A stretch of DNA of 64,000 bases from Pyxicephalus adspersus (GCF_032062135.1 NC_092858.1:165434094-165498093), one strand, 5' to 3'. Positions 45,871 to 58,795 are shown, counted from the first letter of the stretch. A program made the numbers and translations. The notes: generated by a model from the letters alone, not told the origin.

Positions 45871-47259
45871 ATGAAACACAAGGCAATACACAAGACATGC
45901 ATTGATGCGCTTGTTTGCCAATGCCAGTGTCATTCCTCTTGGCATCCTAAACACGTCTTGCGGATGCACTGCAGCACAATGCACTACAAAGCTCTGTAAT
46001 GCTTGCACTTTGAGAAGTAAGGTTTGTTAGCATTTCATACAAACAATTTGAAATTTAACACCAATTGAATAAATTTTACTTGCCAATACCATGTTATTTT
46101 TTTTTTATAGAAAACAAATAGCATAAAAATGTCAGGCTTTTTGTTTCAGTGGTTACAGTACAAGTCAGCAGCAGAATATTGTTTACGGACAATTGGATTA
46201 CAGTGAAAATTTTACATTTAACAAATGTAATATACTGATTATTACATAATGAGTAACTCTGATTTATGCATTAGTTACTTATTAGTAACTTAGTTATCTT
46301 TCCCCCTTGTTACTCTAATGCATGCATATTTATGTTTTATTTGCCTATCAATAGCTGAATGGGGTTCTGTATGTTGTGATAGCAGGGAGATGTGATGATG
46401 GGGAATAGCATGATTGCAAGGTCTGTAACACCCTGCACTTACAATGTGTTCTCAGTCCTCCAGGCTAAAAGACACCCAGATGCATTTTTAAACTTGTGTT
46501 TTTTTTTTTTAAAGCTTGCAGTTGGCTTTACTGCACCTAAAGCATTAGATCTCCTTCCACAGAGCTATGCTTAGAAGCGGAGGTGAGTAAATCTCAGAAG
46601 TGCATTGAAAGAAATACAACTGTTTTAATAGGTTAATGAAACCTGAAATCAGCAATGGTAAAGAGTATACAGGATGATAATAAATTCCCTCACTCCTGGC
46701 ATTAGATCTCATTTTCACTTTCCCAAGAATCTGCATTGTTCCAATGCACCACAACTGACCTGCACTATTTTTTCTAACGCAGCACACCCCAATGCACAAT
46801 AGTGCATCACTGTGTGTTGTATGCTGCAACAAATTGAACATTGAGCTGAAGCTGCTTTGCTTTAATGTATTTGGAGTGCCATTCAGAATAAATTGCACTG
46901 AAAGGTGCTAATGAAAGTAATGTGCCTTGTGGCAATGCATGCATAATTGCAAAGGGCCCCTAAAGTTCAAACTTCAGCCAATACCATTGTTTAGTTCTGA
47001 GTGCAGATGAAAAGTTTAGAACTTTTCTGACTGTTTTTGCTGCTTGTGTCCCCATCTGTGCCATTCCGCAAACTTTCACTGACAATTGTACAATTTTGGA
47101 TATGCTGTCCCTTTCTATCCCAGTGGAGAAATAAAGGCAGTGAATGGACCCAAAGGCAAAAGCAAAAAGATCCCTATTTGAATTCTTGTCCCGAGTCACT
47201 GGACGACTAGGTATGTCATAGTGTGCATTCTCCATCTGTGTAGCTTTAATGAACAATTA
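45871..47259. other. Intergenic upstream of CLIC6
   Basis: 45900-46020 and 46690-46960 contain GCACAATGCACTACAAAGC-type dispersed repeat phrases. No exon recognised. Any distal CLIC6 regulatory DNA would lie here but nothing specific is visible. Confidence 0.4.
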
Positions 47260-47529
47260 GCAGAGTGCAATGTGACCTGCAGAATGCAGAGGTGAGAGGT
47301 AATACTTCTTGGGACCAGGAGCCTTGTGGTGCCAGTGGGAGGGTGCAGGGCGGAGAGAGGCTTGGGTTGTGGGACACTCATAGCTGCACACTTAGAGGAT
47401 TTGTGAACACAGTGCTAGCTGCACTAATCCTGCACTGATCCAGGTCACCATAGTCACAGAAGAAGCCAAGGGAGGCTGACAGCTGGGCCACTGCATACAC
47501 AACCAGACTGAGAGCTGCACAGGTGAAGC
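47260..47529 (+). promoter_or_regulatory. CLIC6: CLIC6 promoter/5'UTR region
   Basis: Unique sequence directly before the CLIC6 start codon. It has a GC box GGGCGG at 47348-47353 and no clear TATA box. The transcription start cannot be fixed from sequence. No in-frame ATG was chosen upstream of 47530. Confidence 0.4.
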
Positions 47530-49679
47530 ATGGCAGAGGCAGCAGCAGGTGAGCCACTGGCACTGGCAAAGCAGACTGGGGTAAAGGGAGTGAAGTCAGT
47601 AAAAGGGCAAGCTGCAGAAGTTATAGCAGAGAGCAGTAGCACAGGTGCATGCCAGCTGAATGGAGGGGACACACTAAATTTGAATGTCAGTGGACCAGAA
47701 ACTGAGGGTGAAGGACTAGAGGCTGTGGTAGAACAGCCTTCCGCAGGGGAGGGTGCAGGGGTAGAGGAGATTGTGACCCCTACAGTGGAGGGTACAGGGG
47801 TAGAGGAGAGTGTGACCCCTACAGTGGAGGGTACAGGGGTAGAGGGGAGTGAAACCTCAACAGTAGAGAGTAAAGGGACGGAGGAGAGTGTGACTCCAAC
47901 AATAGGGAGTACAGAAGAGATTGTGACACCTGCAGTGGGGGGTACAGGGGCAGAAGAGAGTGTTACACCAACAGCCGAGGATGCAGGGACAGAGGAGTGT
48001 GTGAGTCTCAAAGTAGAGGGTGCAGAGACAGAAGATAGTGTGGCCCCTGCAGTTGAGGGTACAGGGGCAGAGGACAGTGTGATCCCTGCAGTAGTGGGTA
48101 TAGGGGCAGAGGAGAGTGTGACCCCTGCAGTAGAAGGTATAGGGGCAGAGGAGAGTGTGACCCCTGCAGTAGAAAGTATAGGGGCAGAGGAGAGTGTGAC
48201 CCCCACTGTAGAAGGTACAGGGGCGAGAGAGTGACCCCTATAGTGGAGGGTACAGGGGCAGAGGAAAATGTGATAACTGCAGTAGAAGGTGCAGAGGTAA
48301 CTGAGGAGAGTGTGACCCCTACAGAGGAGGGCACAGTGGCAGAGGAGAGTGTGACATCAACAGTTGAAGGTGCGGAGGCAATTGAGGAAGGTGTGACACC
48401 TGCAGTAGAGAGTACAGAAGCAGAAAAGAGTGCAACAGAGGGTGCAGGGACAGTGGAGGAGAGTACTGTCCTCATGGTGGAGGGTGCAGGGACAGCAGAA
48501 GAGAGCATTACCCCTGCAGATCAGGGTACAGAGGAGAAGGGGAATGACACAATCCCTACAGCAGAGGAAGTGGTTTCATCTTTAGTGGAGGAGGGTGCAG
48601 AAGAGAAAGTAGAGGCTGTGACCCCCATGGTGGAAGAGGCTGTAGTCCCCACAGAAGAGACAACTGTGATCCCTATAGCAGATAAAGCAGTGGCTCCATT
48701 GGTAGTTGAAGCTGTGACCCCAATAGTAGAAGAAGCTGGGACCGCCTCAGTGGAGGATGGCGCAGTACAGAAACAGGAAACTGTGACCCCAATAGCTGAA
48801 GAATCACAGACCCCAGCAGTGGAGGAGGGTGTAGAGCCAGGGGAGGAGGCTGTGACCCCCATAGTGGACAGGGCAGAGGATGGTGAACCAGGCAAAGCTG
48901 TGATTGTAGAAGAAGATTTATCGCAGAGTCAGGACATTGTTAGTCCAGCTCAGATAGAGTTGGAAGTGACTGAGGAACCTGCAGAGCCTGATCACGGTGA
49001 CACTGGTGCCAATGAAAGTGCTGCAGAACAAGAAGACAAAGAAGAAGAGAAAGAAAGCAGTGGGAGCAGTGAGAGCAGTGAGAGTAATGAAGGGACATCC
49101 AGCAGTGATGAGGAGGAAGAAGAGGAGAATAAAGAACCAAAAGTTGAAGATGCAGATGGAGATATCAGTGAAGAAAACCAAGAGCAGAAGGTAGCTGATG
49201 AAGTATCTACAGAACAGGTAGAAGCTGATGAGAATACACAGGAAACAGTGGCTGTCCAGGGAGATCAGGAAGTTGTGGAAAGTGTGGTTGATGAGGAACC
49301 ATCTCAGCCAACCAACGAAGAGGAAAAAACAGACGTGGGCCCACAGGTAGGAGAAACAGAGAAGCCAGGAACCGTAGAACTTGCCACCTTGGCCCCGGAT
49401 AATATGCTGGACTCCACAACACCAGCAGAGAGCCCACCAGAGCAGGACAATACTGCCATAACACAAGAGGGTGAACTGGTCATTGAGAAAGGTCTTACAG
49501 AAGAGGAAACCCCAACCCAGGTCCTACTAGAAGAGGAGGTCCAACCAGAGGGTCTTGGTGTTGGGGAGGACACGGGAGATGTGATCAGGGAAAATGGAAC
49601 AAGTCCTACAAGTGGCATTGATACTCCACTGGAGAGCAATGAACTCCCCCCGGAACATGACATATCTCTCTTTGTCAAG
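47530..49679 (+). CDS. CLIC6: CLIC6 (parchorin) large first coding exon, frameshifted
   Basis: CLIC6 is a chloride intracellular channel family protein with a long acidic N-terminal extension before the glutathione-transferase-like CLIC fold. The start MAEAAAGEPLALA resembles the MAEAAEP start of human CLIC6. The exon ends PPEHDISLFVK before the donor GTAAGA (49680), exactly where CLIC exon 1 ends (human EHDITLFVK), phase 0. The middle is a 13-residue repeat like VEGTGAEESVTPA, then Glu-rich sequence with a run of Ser/Glu (about 49050-49130). The frame breaks near 48220: GGGGCGAGAGAGTGACCCCT lacks 4 nt relative to the repeat, giving TGA at 48232-48234; the second frame then stays open for 483 codons. 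Real mutation, allele or sequencing error cannot be told apart here. The CLIC domain exons are not in the window. Confidence 0.9.
47749..48480 (+). repeat. 39-bp coding minisatellite in CLIC6 exon 1
   Basis: Imperfect tandem 39-nt unit (GTGGAGGGTACAGGGG, TAGAGGAGAGTGTGACCCC, TACA) encoding 13 residues. The most regular copies are at 47760-47840 and 48040-48240. The 4-nt deletion lies inside one unit. The antisense strand is also open because of the repeat. Confidence 0.85.
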
Positions 49680-50707
49680 GTAAGATTTCATACCTCCTGC
49701 AAGCGTATTTATTAAAATGTATTGTATGCCTGGCCAGGGAGATTCTACTCAATAATGTGTTATCATAATAATGTCCATGCTTTTTTAGTTCAATCAAAAA
49801 TCTACCTTTAGTTCTTGAAGAATGAACAAGACTCGGAACCTATGTTAAGGTTTTTTCTGTCTGTGCCCTCATTGGAGAGAGTTCCCTAAAATTCCTGTCC
49901 CAGTGACACCAATATACGAAAAAGGAAGATTTAAATGTCACTGGGGTAAAAAGGCACCCCAAACCAACCAATATCAACTTTATTAAATAAATGTGTTTTT
50001 GTTGCTTTTTCTGTTCCATACCATCTCTCTTTTTCCCCATGGGGACACAGACAGCAAAATAATTTGATAAGCATTCCAACTCTTCTACAATCTCAAAACA
50101 TGGACAGGATTTAGGCTTAAAACTAGTAACATGCAAATAAACTAATGCAGCTCAATGCACACTGCATTTTATAATTTTTTATTATAAGCTGATGATTTGT
50201 ACATTTTGTTAGTAACAAATCTCTGCAATGCTGCGTAGCTGGCGAGGTGATACCACCATTTCATTCTGCAGCTTTACATGTTTCTGTGTCACCAGAATTC
50301 CCATTAGACCATGAATTATCAATGTGATCATACTGATAAATTGTGCATCAATAGGGAGGTGCCACAGGAGGTTGCAGAGCTGAAATTTGTGATATTAGAG
50401 TTTGCTGTCTGGTTGTGAAAGTTCACAGAGGAGTTTCACTCATGAAACTGGTTTCCAAAACTTGACAGATAAAACTGCTGTTTGGGCTGAATGAAACCAG
50501 AAGAAATGAGTTGGGTTTAAGTGGAGCCTGGTGGGCTATGCCTAAGAAATGTAAACAGCAAGATCTCCTTGCCATAACTCCTATAATTCTTCCTTTTACA
50601 TTGCACATAACATAAAATAATAATAATCTGGAGCTCAACACTGGGACTTTAGTGGGTCCCCATGGTATAAAAGCAACTGTTAGGGGGTTATCTTGGCATG
50701 CAAACCT

Positions 50708-50851
50708 TAGGCCAGGTACATACATGCAACAAATATCGTTTTAAACCACCTGGACGGTCGTTTGTTTCCAGCGAGATTCCTCGTTCGTCGGCTTTCGTTG
50801 ATCGTTCCTTTCCAACGACAATTATTGCACGTGTGTACCCAGCCTTAGAAT
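50708..50851. mobile_element. Short MITE ('GGGTACACACGT' termini)
   Basis: TTAGGCCAGGTACATACATG at the left and ACGTGTGTACCCAGCCTTAG at the right, with TTTCCAACGACAATTATTGC shared with 15128-15462. TTAG ends suggest a TTA-type target. Confidence 0.8.
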
Positions 50852-51245
50852 TAAAAATGTATTGCTGCTTATCACTCCTTAGGCAGGTAAAAACTTACCA
50901 GTCTATTTGCAATTTTGTAACTAAACTCCTCTCCCCTTTGTGGGCACCAAGATCTTCACTTGATCTTCTTCCAGGTTTGGGATAATTGGTCATCGTGATA
51001 GGCCAGGCTCGAAAGATGTAGCTCAGCACATGCACATAAGAGTTCATTGATTCATGACAACCAGCTATGCTGGAGTTGTACACCGAACTGCCCATGTTCG
51101 GCTCAGCGTACATTATTAGGAAAGATTGCAATCAGGCAGGTGAGTTTGTTTTATTATGGAAGGAACATTTTCGGTCCCTTCTGCAATAAAGAACCTAACT
51201 GATCGCATTGTTTTAATTTTTAACTTTAGTTCTGTGTGTTATAAA
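50852..51245. repeat. 'AGCAGAACTAAA' family repeat
   Basis: GGCAGGTAAAAACTTACC near the left, and CTTCTGCAATAAAGAACCTA, CTGATCGCATTG and TTTAGTTCTGTG at the right, as in 41915-41985. Confidence 0.5.
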
Positions 51246-52019
51246 ACTTTTCAAACCTCTGGAATAAAAAATGTTTTCTTAGTTTTATCGTGTGGTTTGG
51301 TGGATTACAATTTTATATAGTATTACTTTGGTATCCATGTGACATGAAGGGGTGTACATGGGTGATTGCAGGGAACATGAGTGTTACACAGGGTGCCATT
51401 GAACCTTTAACTAGTTTTCCAGCAACAGGAAAAGTAATTGGGGTCTATTTATAAAGCAGTGAATCTGACATTCACATAGAATGAAAATTAAAAACTGTTG
51501 CACCACTGCATGATTCACAGAGGGCTATCAGCATTTAGTTAGATCTAAACTTTTACGAATATTTATTAATTGCTCATGTTTTTCAGTCATTGTCCTGGAT
51601 CACTTTTGGTCTTTATGGTCTTGATGGGATGTCAGCTATAAATCATTGATCTAGACTTGCTTCCTGATAGTGACAATGGTGGCCATACCTGCGTAATGTG
51701 ACACATGTGATCAGGTGACATTGCCAGAGAAAAGTTGGAATCATTCCTTGTCATGTTCTGTGTAGGCAAGTGTGGGGCGATGGTTTAGTGTATATATGGT
51801 AATATGTATCGCTGGACACTGGGCATCTACTGGAGAGTTGGCTGCATTTTACAGTGATCAATGTTAAGTGGTCACCAAATGGAGATCTCCCTTTTGGGCA
51901 CCATCTTTAAAATCTATTTAAGGTAGATATGGAGTCAGAGCTGGAACTCTTAAAGGAAGAAAGGGAAAAGTTACCCCTCTGGTATGGATAAAGGCCTTGG
52001 ATTGGGGAAAGACACTTAC

Positions 52020-53265
52020 TGTAACATGGCCCCGAGATCTGGATAGGTAGAAAGCTTGTGTTGGGTTCCTAGTTGAATGAGCCTGTGCCATAAGGAAGAT
52101 TGTGATGCCCTTGAACTGTTCCCTTGTTGAGTTATTCTACTGTTATTTCCATATTCTAGCTAAAGACTGCATTAAACAACCATTCTTGTTGCTTTAAGAA
52201 GCTCCAAAAGTCTCCAGCCAGTAAGACTCACATATGTGGTTGTAGCTCCCATTATCCAAACTCTACTACAATATCCAGAGATCTGGATGGGGGATACTGG
52301 TGTTGGGTTCCCCAGTGGGGAGAACCTATGTTGTAGGAAAATGTATAACTCCTTTGAACCATTATTCGTTGATTATTGGAGTTCTTCTACTGTTACTTCT
52401 AGATTTAGGATAAAGACTACATTGAAACCATTCTTGTTACTTCTTCTGGAGCTCCAAATTCTCCAGACAGTAAGGCTTACATGTGTGGTTGTGGCTCCCA
52501 TTATTCAACCTTTACTGCAATATCCAGAGATTTAAATAGGGGGAAACTGGTGTTGGGATTTTCAGTGGGGAGAGCCAATGCTGTAAGGAAAATTGTGACT
52601 CCTTTGAACTGTTCAATGTTGATCATTGGAGTTCTTCTACTGCTACTTCTATATTTAGGATAAAGACTGCATTGAAGCCATTCTTGTTGGATCCTATGAA
52701 GTTCCACATTTTCCAGCCATTAAGGCTCACGTGTGGCTGTAGCTCCCATTATCCAATCTGTACTACAATATCCGGAGATCTGAATTAGGCTGGTTTTGGG
52801 TTCCCTGGTAGGGAAAGTTTTTGCCATAAGGAAGTCTGTGACTCCCTTTAACTGTTTCTTTGTTGATCATTGGATTTCTTCTACTGTTAGTCCGAGATTC
52901 ATGCTAAAAACTGCATTGAAACCATTATTGTTACTTCTTCTGGAGCTCCAAAACACCAGCCAGTAAGGCTCACCTATGAGGTTGTAGCTCCCATTATCCA
53001 ACTTCTACTACAATATCCAGAGTTCTGGATAGGGGAACACTGTTGTTGGGTTCCTCAGTGGGAAGAACCTTTGCTGTTAGGAAATTTGTGACCCCCTTGA
53101 ACTGTTCCCTTGTTGATCATTGGAATTCTTCTACTGTTACTTCTAGATTTAGCATAAAGCCCTAAACCATTCTTGTTGCTTCCTATGAAGCTCCAAATTC
53201 TCCAGCCAGTATGGCTCACGTGTGTGGTTGTAGCTCCCATTATCCAACCACTACTACAATATGCA
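52020..53265 (+). repeat. Tandem array, about 247-bp unit
   Basis: The anchor GGTTGTAGCTCCCATTATCC or close variants recurs at 52236, 52485, 52733, 52978 and 53224, spacing 249, 248, 245 and 246. Each unit also has TCTACTGTTA, TAAAGACTGCATT, CCATTCTTGTT and CTCCAGCCAGTAAG. Four full units plus partial ends, diverged by point changes and small indels. Within CLIC6 intron 1. Confidence 0.92.
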
Positions 53266-56200
53266 CAGGACGAACCTGACTGCTATGGCAGCTTGTACAC
53301 CTGTCTCTCCTTGAGAATTGAAGGGCATCTGCAGACAAACAGCTAGGTACAGTACTGAGATATTACATAAGAACTATTTTCCTGCCAAAAAGATTGGGTG
53401 AATAATAGTCATATGTACAAGTCCAGCCAAATGTTCTTAGCATAGAGGAGAGAAGTTTTTCAACCTCCGTCTAAGCTTTGTTGCTGTCTCTGCAGAAGAG
53501 ATGCAACTTTTCTATTTTTCTTGGTAATAGTTATTATTGGTAAAGAAAAATTTCCAAATACAACATTTCATAGATGTCGCCACATAACATCGAAAGCCCT
53601 TCAATTAAAAAAATCCCTAAACACATACTTAATGACTATAACCATACATGTTATTGTTAGTAAATCCACGTCAATCACTATGTCCAGCAATGTAAATCCC
53701 TATTATTTGCAAAATCTGCGCCACCCCAACCCAACGCCTGCTGATGTTTACACATTACATAGCTGCTGCTTATTGCTGCACCCATCACCAGGGATCCTAT
53801 ATTATTTCTGCAGCCAGCAAAATCTGTTTTAGCAAGAAAACTACTTAGCAAGATTTCACTGATGGGGAATTCATGGAATTATTTTCCTCTACAGTAGCCT
53901 GGAGCTGCCTGCATGGAGCTGGAACCGGTATAGGTTGGCACACTAAAGGAAAGCAATAATTAAAGTCAGTTTAACCAACTGTGACAGCATTACAGAAGGA
54001 CGGAATAGCTGTTTATATGTTCCACACTTCTAAGTGTCCTTATTCATAGCAAGAATGTTGGCTGTACCACTGTACCCCTATAGGTGCCAATACTAATATC
54101 AAGAGACACATCATGCAACAAAGCAACAGAAATCACAAATGCAAGGATCATTTAAAGTTTATGTACTGCAGCATTTATTTTTATTTTGATGCATCATGTG
54201 TATGATGGGGACCCATACTAAAATCATTGAATCCACATTTTCTCCAAATCAGCAAGAATATATATTTCAGGTTATTTAAAAAGAAATATGCAACATTTTG
54301 CTTTCCTTTCTGCTTTACAGAAGGAACCTTGACATGTGTTTGGTGATTTCTCTGCAGTGGTCCATTATGTCTATGATCCATGGCTGTGCAATGAGCTCAT
54401 GCACCCTGCTGATTGTTGAGCTCTAGTTTCAACTCAGCAGGTGGATGCTGGACCTTTGCAGAGAGTCCACTGCTCCCACATGGAGGCCAAGCATCTTGTT
54501 TGCATATGTTTGTAGGGGGCAGAGGTATTTACTCAGACTTTGAAACCTTTCTAAAGGAAACCAACTGAAAAATTGCATAACTTTTGTTATGCTCACAGAA
54601 TATTTTTGATTTAACTTTTATTTGGGCTTTAAGTAGTCCAATTAGCTTTCTATATTAATCTTCATTTCAAAGGCATTTACATGAGTGATACAGAATGCTA
54701 ACTGCTTTAATTAGACGCTAGTTGGGGATAGTAGGTCCCCTTCCTAATGTAAATCTTGATTTTGTCCAATAGTATTTGGCCGATTCCATTGCTACCTGTA
54801 TAAACCAACCTGGACCCTCTGTGCTTTTGGGCCTATAGAATTTGCATGATCAGCTAAGGCTAATGCTAAATCTTATTCCTATCATTCATTTCTGATCTAG
54901 TTGAGGATTTAGAATTTGTAATGTGAAATATGATTTGCAGGCCAGTGTTCACTGCATGTATCACGTTTGCCATGGCATGTTCAGCTTTGGGTTTTGGTAA
55001 AAGCAACACTTCTTTTTCTGCTCCATCTGATTTACTTTTGCTTTCCTCCTACATCAGTGTAATGCAAAAAAGGCAAATAAAGCTTCTCATGCATTTTTTC
55101 CTGAACACTTGCCACATTTAACTTGTGTGGGTACATTGCAATGCCCAGCAATGTGTTCAAATAAAGATTAAGCATTACATATGATACTCACCTAAAAAGC
55201 TTCATCGACTCTAATACTTGTTAAGAACTTACCCCAGAATTCAGAACTTACCTTACCTTAGTCATTGTTCTTGGACATTTTACCTTGTTCTTGACAGTCA
55301 ATATCTTGTTTGATAAATTTGAAGGTAAAAAAGTTTCCAAGTAGCTATGAATAATGGAGTACGTTCATGACACTCATTTAGGCTAAGGAAGAGAAACGTC
55401 TTTAATGTTGATTTTCAGGGAAAAAAATGACCATAGCAATGGTTTTCCATGAGATGTAGAACGTTGACTTCATCATATAAGCTGAGGTGGCCAGGGGAGC
55501 AAAAAGGAGTTTTGCCACCTTATTGTGTCTCCTATAGTGATTCTGTTGGTTATGCACGAGGAGCCAATCAGATTATATTGCACTGCATGGTGCTGTTTAG
55601 GCTACATTCAAATCTCTGCATTTTTATTTCTGTGCAGTTTTTGCAGCGTGCTTTTTCCATACTTTTAACTGGCATTACCATAAATCTAAGTTGACTTTTG
55701 AGGTTAAGCTGCAACAGGAAACAGTAAAGTAGCAGATATGTGAAAATCCCAAGCCTGCCTGAACAGAATGAGATTCCATTCCATTACGTTTTATTAGCTT
55801 GTATATAGGGCCACGTATGGCATATATATTTTAGACGTGGAAAGAGTTGCACTTTGTCAATTCTATATAGGCGAACCTTGCACTAAGTTCAAACTCTGCT
55901 GGCCATACAGGTGTTAATAAGGATGACGGATAAGATCTTGAGCTGCTGAATCTCGTTAGTGCCCAGGGTGAGAGTAATCGGGCGCTTATATCCCATGAAA
56001 ACGCGGCTATAGGAAAGCAAACCGGGAGGCCTAAATAGGTATGATCTTATAGATTATTGTATAGATTATTCTGATCCTGTTCTGGTATAAGTTGTTTTCA
56101 AGCTATAGTATATTTAGCAGCCCAGCGACTTTGGTAGATTGGTAGGTCCTGGAGAGTTAGGGGCAATATAAATGGCACCGCTATAGAACAATTATAACAT

Positions 56201-56377
56201 ACCTTGTAGTGTAATGCATCACTCTACATCATAATACACAATGGTGCAATTGATTATGTTAGAACTTGATTCTTTCTTTCATCTGTTGAGTCTTTGGGGC
56301 TATTAAAGGATCTGTGAGATCTCTGTGCTTAGTTTCTGGGTCTTTACACCTGCTGTGCCAATAATGAGGAGCTCCCA

Positions 56378-56380
<3 letters not shown>

Positions 56381-56422
<42 letters not shown>
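56381..56422. repeat. (AT)n microsatellite
   Basis: About 20 uninterrupted AT units, followed by CAGTGTGCTGAG. Confidence 0.95.
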
Positions 56423-56424
<2 letters not shown>

Positions 56425-56429
56425 TGTGC

Positions 56430-56740
56430 TGAGATTCTGGGTCTGTACTCCATCCGATGCACTTAGTTCCTTATTTTGTACGCCTGTGATGCCCATTATG
56501 AGGGGTTCCCATCATGTCTGAGTCTATACACCTGCTGGGCTCATTATGAGGGGTGCCCCCATTGCTGTGATGTGTTTACCTTTCTGCCCACCTGTGTTGT
56601 TCCAAATGAGGGGCCCCAACTGGTTTTCTTATTCATTACACCTGTCATGCCTATTAAAATGGGTTCCAGTCATGCTTGGGTCTGTATACCAGACAAGGAG
56701 AGAATGGGAGGGTCAGTTGTCCATAGTACAGAGAAAATCA
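56430..56740 (+). repeat. Degenerate tandem repeat, about 65-bp unit
   Basis: Recurring blocks TACACCTG.TG.GCCCATTATG and AGGGGTTCCCA at about 56480, 56530, 56590 and 56645. Related to the array at 58570-58795. Confidence 0.55.
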
Positions 56741-58569
56741 TGAGTGAAAAACCATAAGGCAATCTCTTTTGCATCAAATAAATAGGTATAAAATACTTAC
56801 CCGATCTCTAGTTTGTATAGTGCAGCAGGGAATCTTGATGTCCTTGTTATTAGATGCTGGGGAACAGTGGCAATTAGCAGAGGATCATTGGGGGAAGTTA
56901 CAGACCTGCAGATGCAAAAACTAAATTTTGCAAAAACTGGTAGAAGTTCCAGCTCCAACATATCAATTTAGTGGGGTCCTCAACAACTCCTCGAAAGGCA
57001 CCAGCAGTACAATGTAGGATGTACAAGGCATTACTCAGCACCACCAGCTAGGAAGTATCACAAAGCAGGTTCCTTCAAGTTTTGGGAACTTTTACAATTT
57101 CCTTCAGAAATAGATTTTGATTGATACCAATAAACTCTATGCTGTGTCTTTTAATAGGATATTTAAAGCCCTGGAAGTGTATTTATATCTGATGTCTATT
57201 ACTATATACAACTAGCCTGTGAATCTGCTGCAAAGACTTGAAGATCATGCCAATCCCAGCACTTATTTGACCATTGGGTTGCAAATCACATCTTTGCATG
57301 TAGACAGCCTGATTGTCAACCGAAAGAGCAATTGCAGTACTGTAGCTACCTTTGCTTTATAGCAAACTGAGTATTTTTTTTCATCCTAAAACAATGGCTT
57401 GTTTCTGGAATTTCAATTTATCAAAGCCTTAGCTTCCAAGTCTCACTTCTTGATGTTCTTTATAATTAGTCTCAGTTCTAAACCATACTATCAGCTTTTA
57501 TAAACTTGTTTAATTTCTGCAGCTTCTAGTGGTTTAAAACCCTGAAATAATCTGCTCTGTATTTTCAAGACACGGTCAACCTTCAAATTATACACAAGTG
57601 TGGTACACAGTGTGGGTACAGAGCTGCAAATTACAGACTTCTGTTGTCACAATCCACAAGTTTACAGAAGTCACTTATATTGCTTTGCTTTTTTCAAGGC
57701 ATCTCGGCTTCTTTGGTGCCCACCAGCAGCAATGGGGAGTCGTGTTTGGCTGAGTTCCCAGAGTCACACTGCAGAATATAGCTACACCCAATCATCAAAT
57801 AATAATCAAGCCACCAAGATTTCTTGGTTTAGGGTGGCTCAATGAGATGGTTTATTCTCAGAAATGGATCCAAAAATATAAAACATATATACCAAATTTT
57901 GGAACAAAATTGATTACAGAGAGCGGTGCTAAAACTTTTTCTCACCTAAATGTCAGACAAAGAGTTTTTAAAGGACATCACCATAAAAAGTTCATTGAAG
58001 CTGCCATTGGTGAAAAATTTTGGGAATTCTTTGGGAATGTTAGTTCCCTGGCTGCCTTGTTGATGCTTTTTTTATTCTCATGTTCCTAAGATGGGACAAG
58101 TGAAGGAAAAATTGAATTTACCAGTTTACCAGTTAGGCAAAATTCAGGATTGGTGCCCCACTGATGGTCTTACGCAGGGCTGAGGACTCCCTTCCTGCTA
58201 CCATGTGACAGTGGATACCTGAGCATTAATTCCCAATAAATTGCACGGTCAAATGGGAAAAGAGTAATCTTTCTTTGTACCTGGAAGAAGAATTACCTGA
58301 TGGATAAAAGGAATACCGGATGAACTAGGAAGAGCTAAGTATGCAATGCTGGTCAGCCAGACACAGACCCTACATGCCTATCTTCTTCTATGAGTATATA
58401 TATTACAAGGATATCAGCAATGGACCCTACAACCATTAACAGAAAAGAATTTCTGCTTTGCAAAATCACAAGAGATTTCTATTAGAATCATAGTAGCAAA
58501 GTGGTTGCATATTTCTACAATGGAATTTGGTAGATGGTTAAAAGCCAAACCACCTGACACTCTATTGGT

Positions 58570-58795
58570 GGGATCTCTACTCTGGGTCGGCACATCCCAA
58601 GGTTCCTACTATCCGCGTGCTGTTTTCCCTGTTCTGCAGTAACGCTGTGCCTGTTATCAGGACTCCCACCATTCCTCTACTAAGTTCCCAGTTCTGCACC
58701 CATGCTTTGCCTATTATAAGGGTCCCCCAGAATCCCTGTGCTGTATTCCCAGTACTGCACCTATGGTGTTCCCTTTATTATGGGTTCCCATTCAC
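58570..58795 (+). repeat. Degenerate tandem repeat, about 65-bp unit
   Basis: Blocks TTCCCAGTTCTGCACCCATG, TTGCCTATTATAAGGG and TCCC recur near 58625, 58685 and 58750, giving three diverged copies of the unit seen at 56430. Confidence 0.6.

Noticed and set aside
47454..48508. Long antisense ORFs opposite CLIC6 (250 and 166 codons)
   Set aside because: Produced by the coding minisatellite on the plus strand; low-complexity Ser/Thr/Pro translation with no splice or family support.
57847..58089. 80-codon ORF in CLIC6 intron 1
   Set aside because: Not recognised, no acceptor/donor pair and not a CLIC exon.
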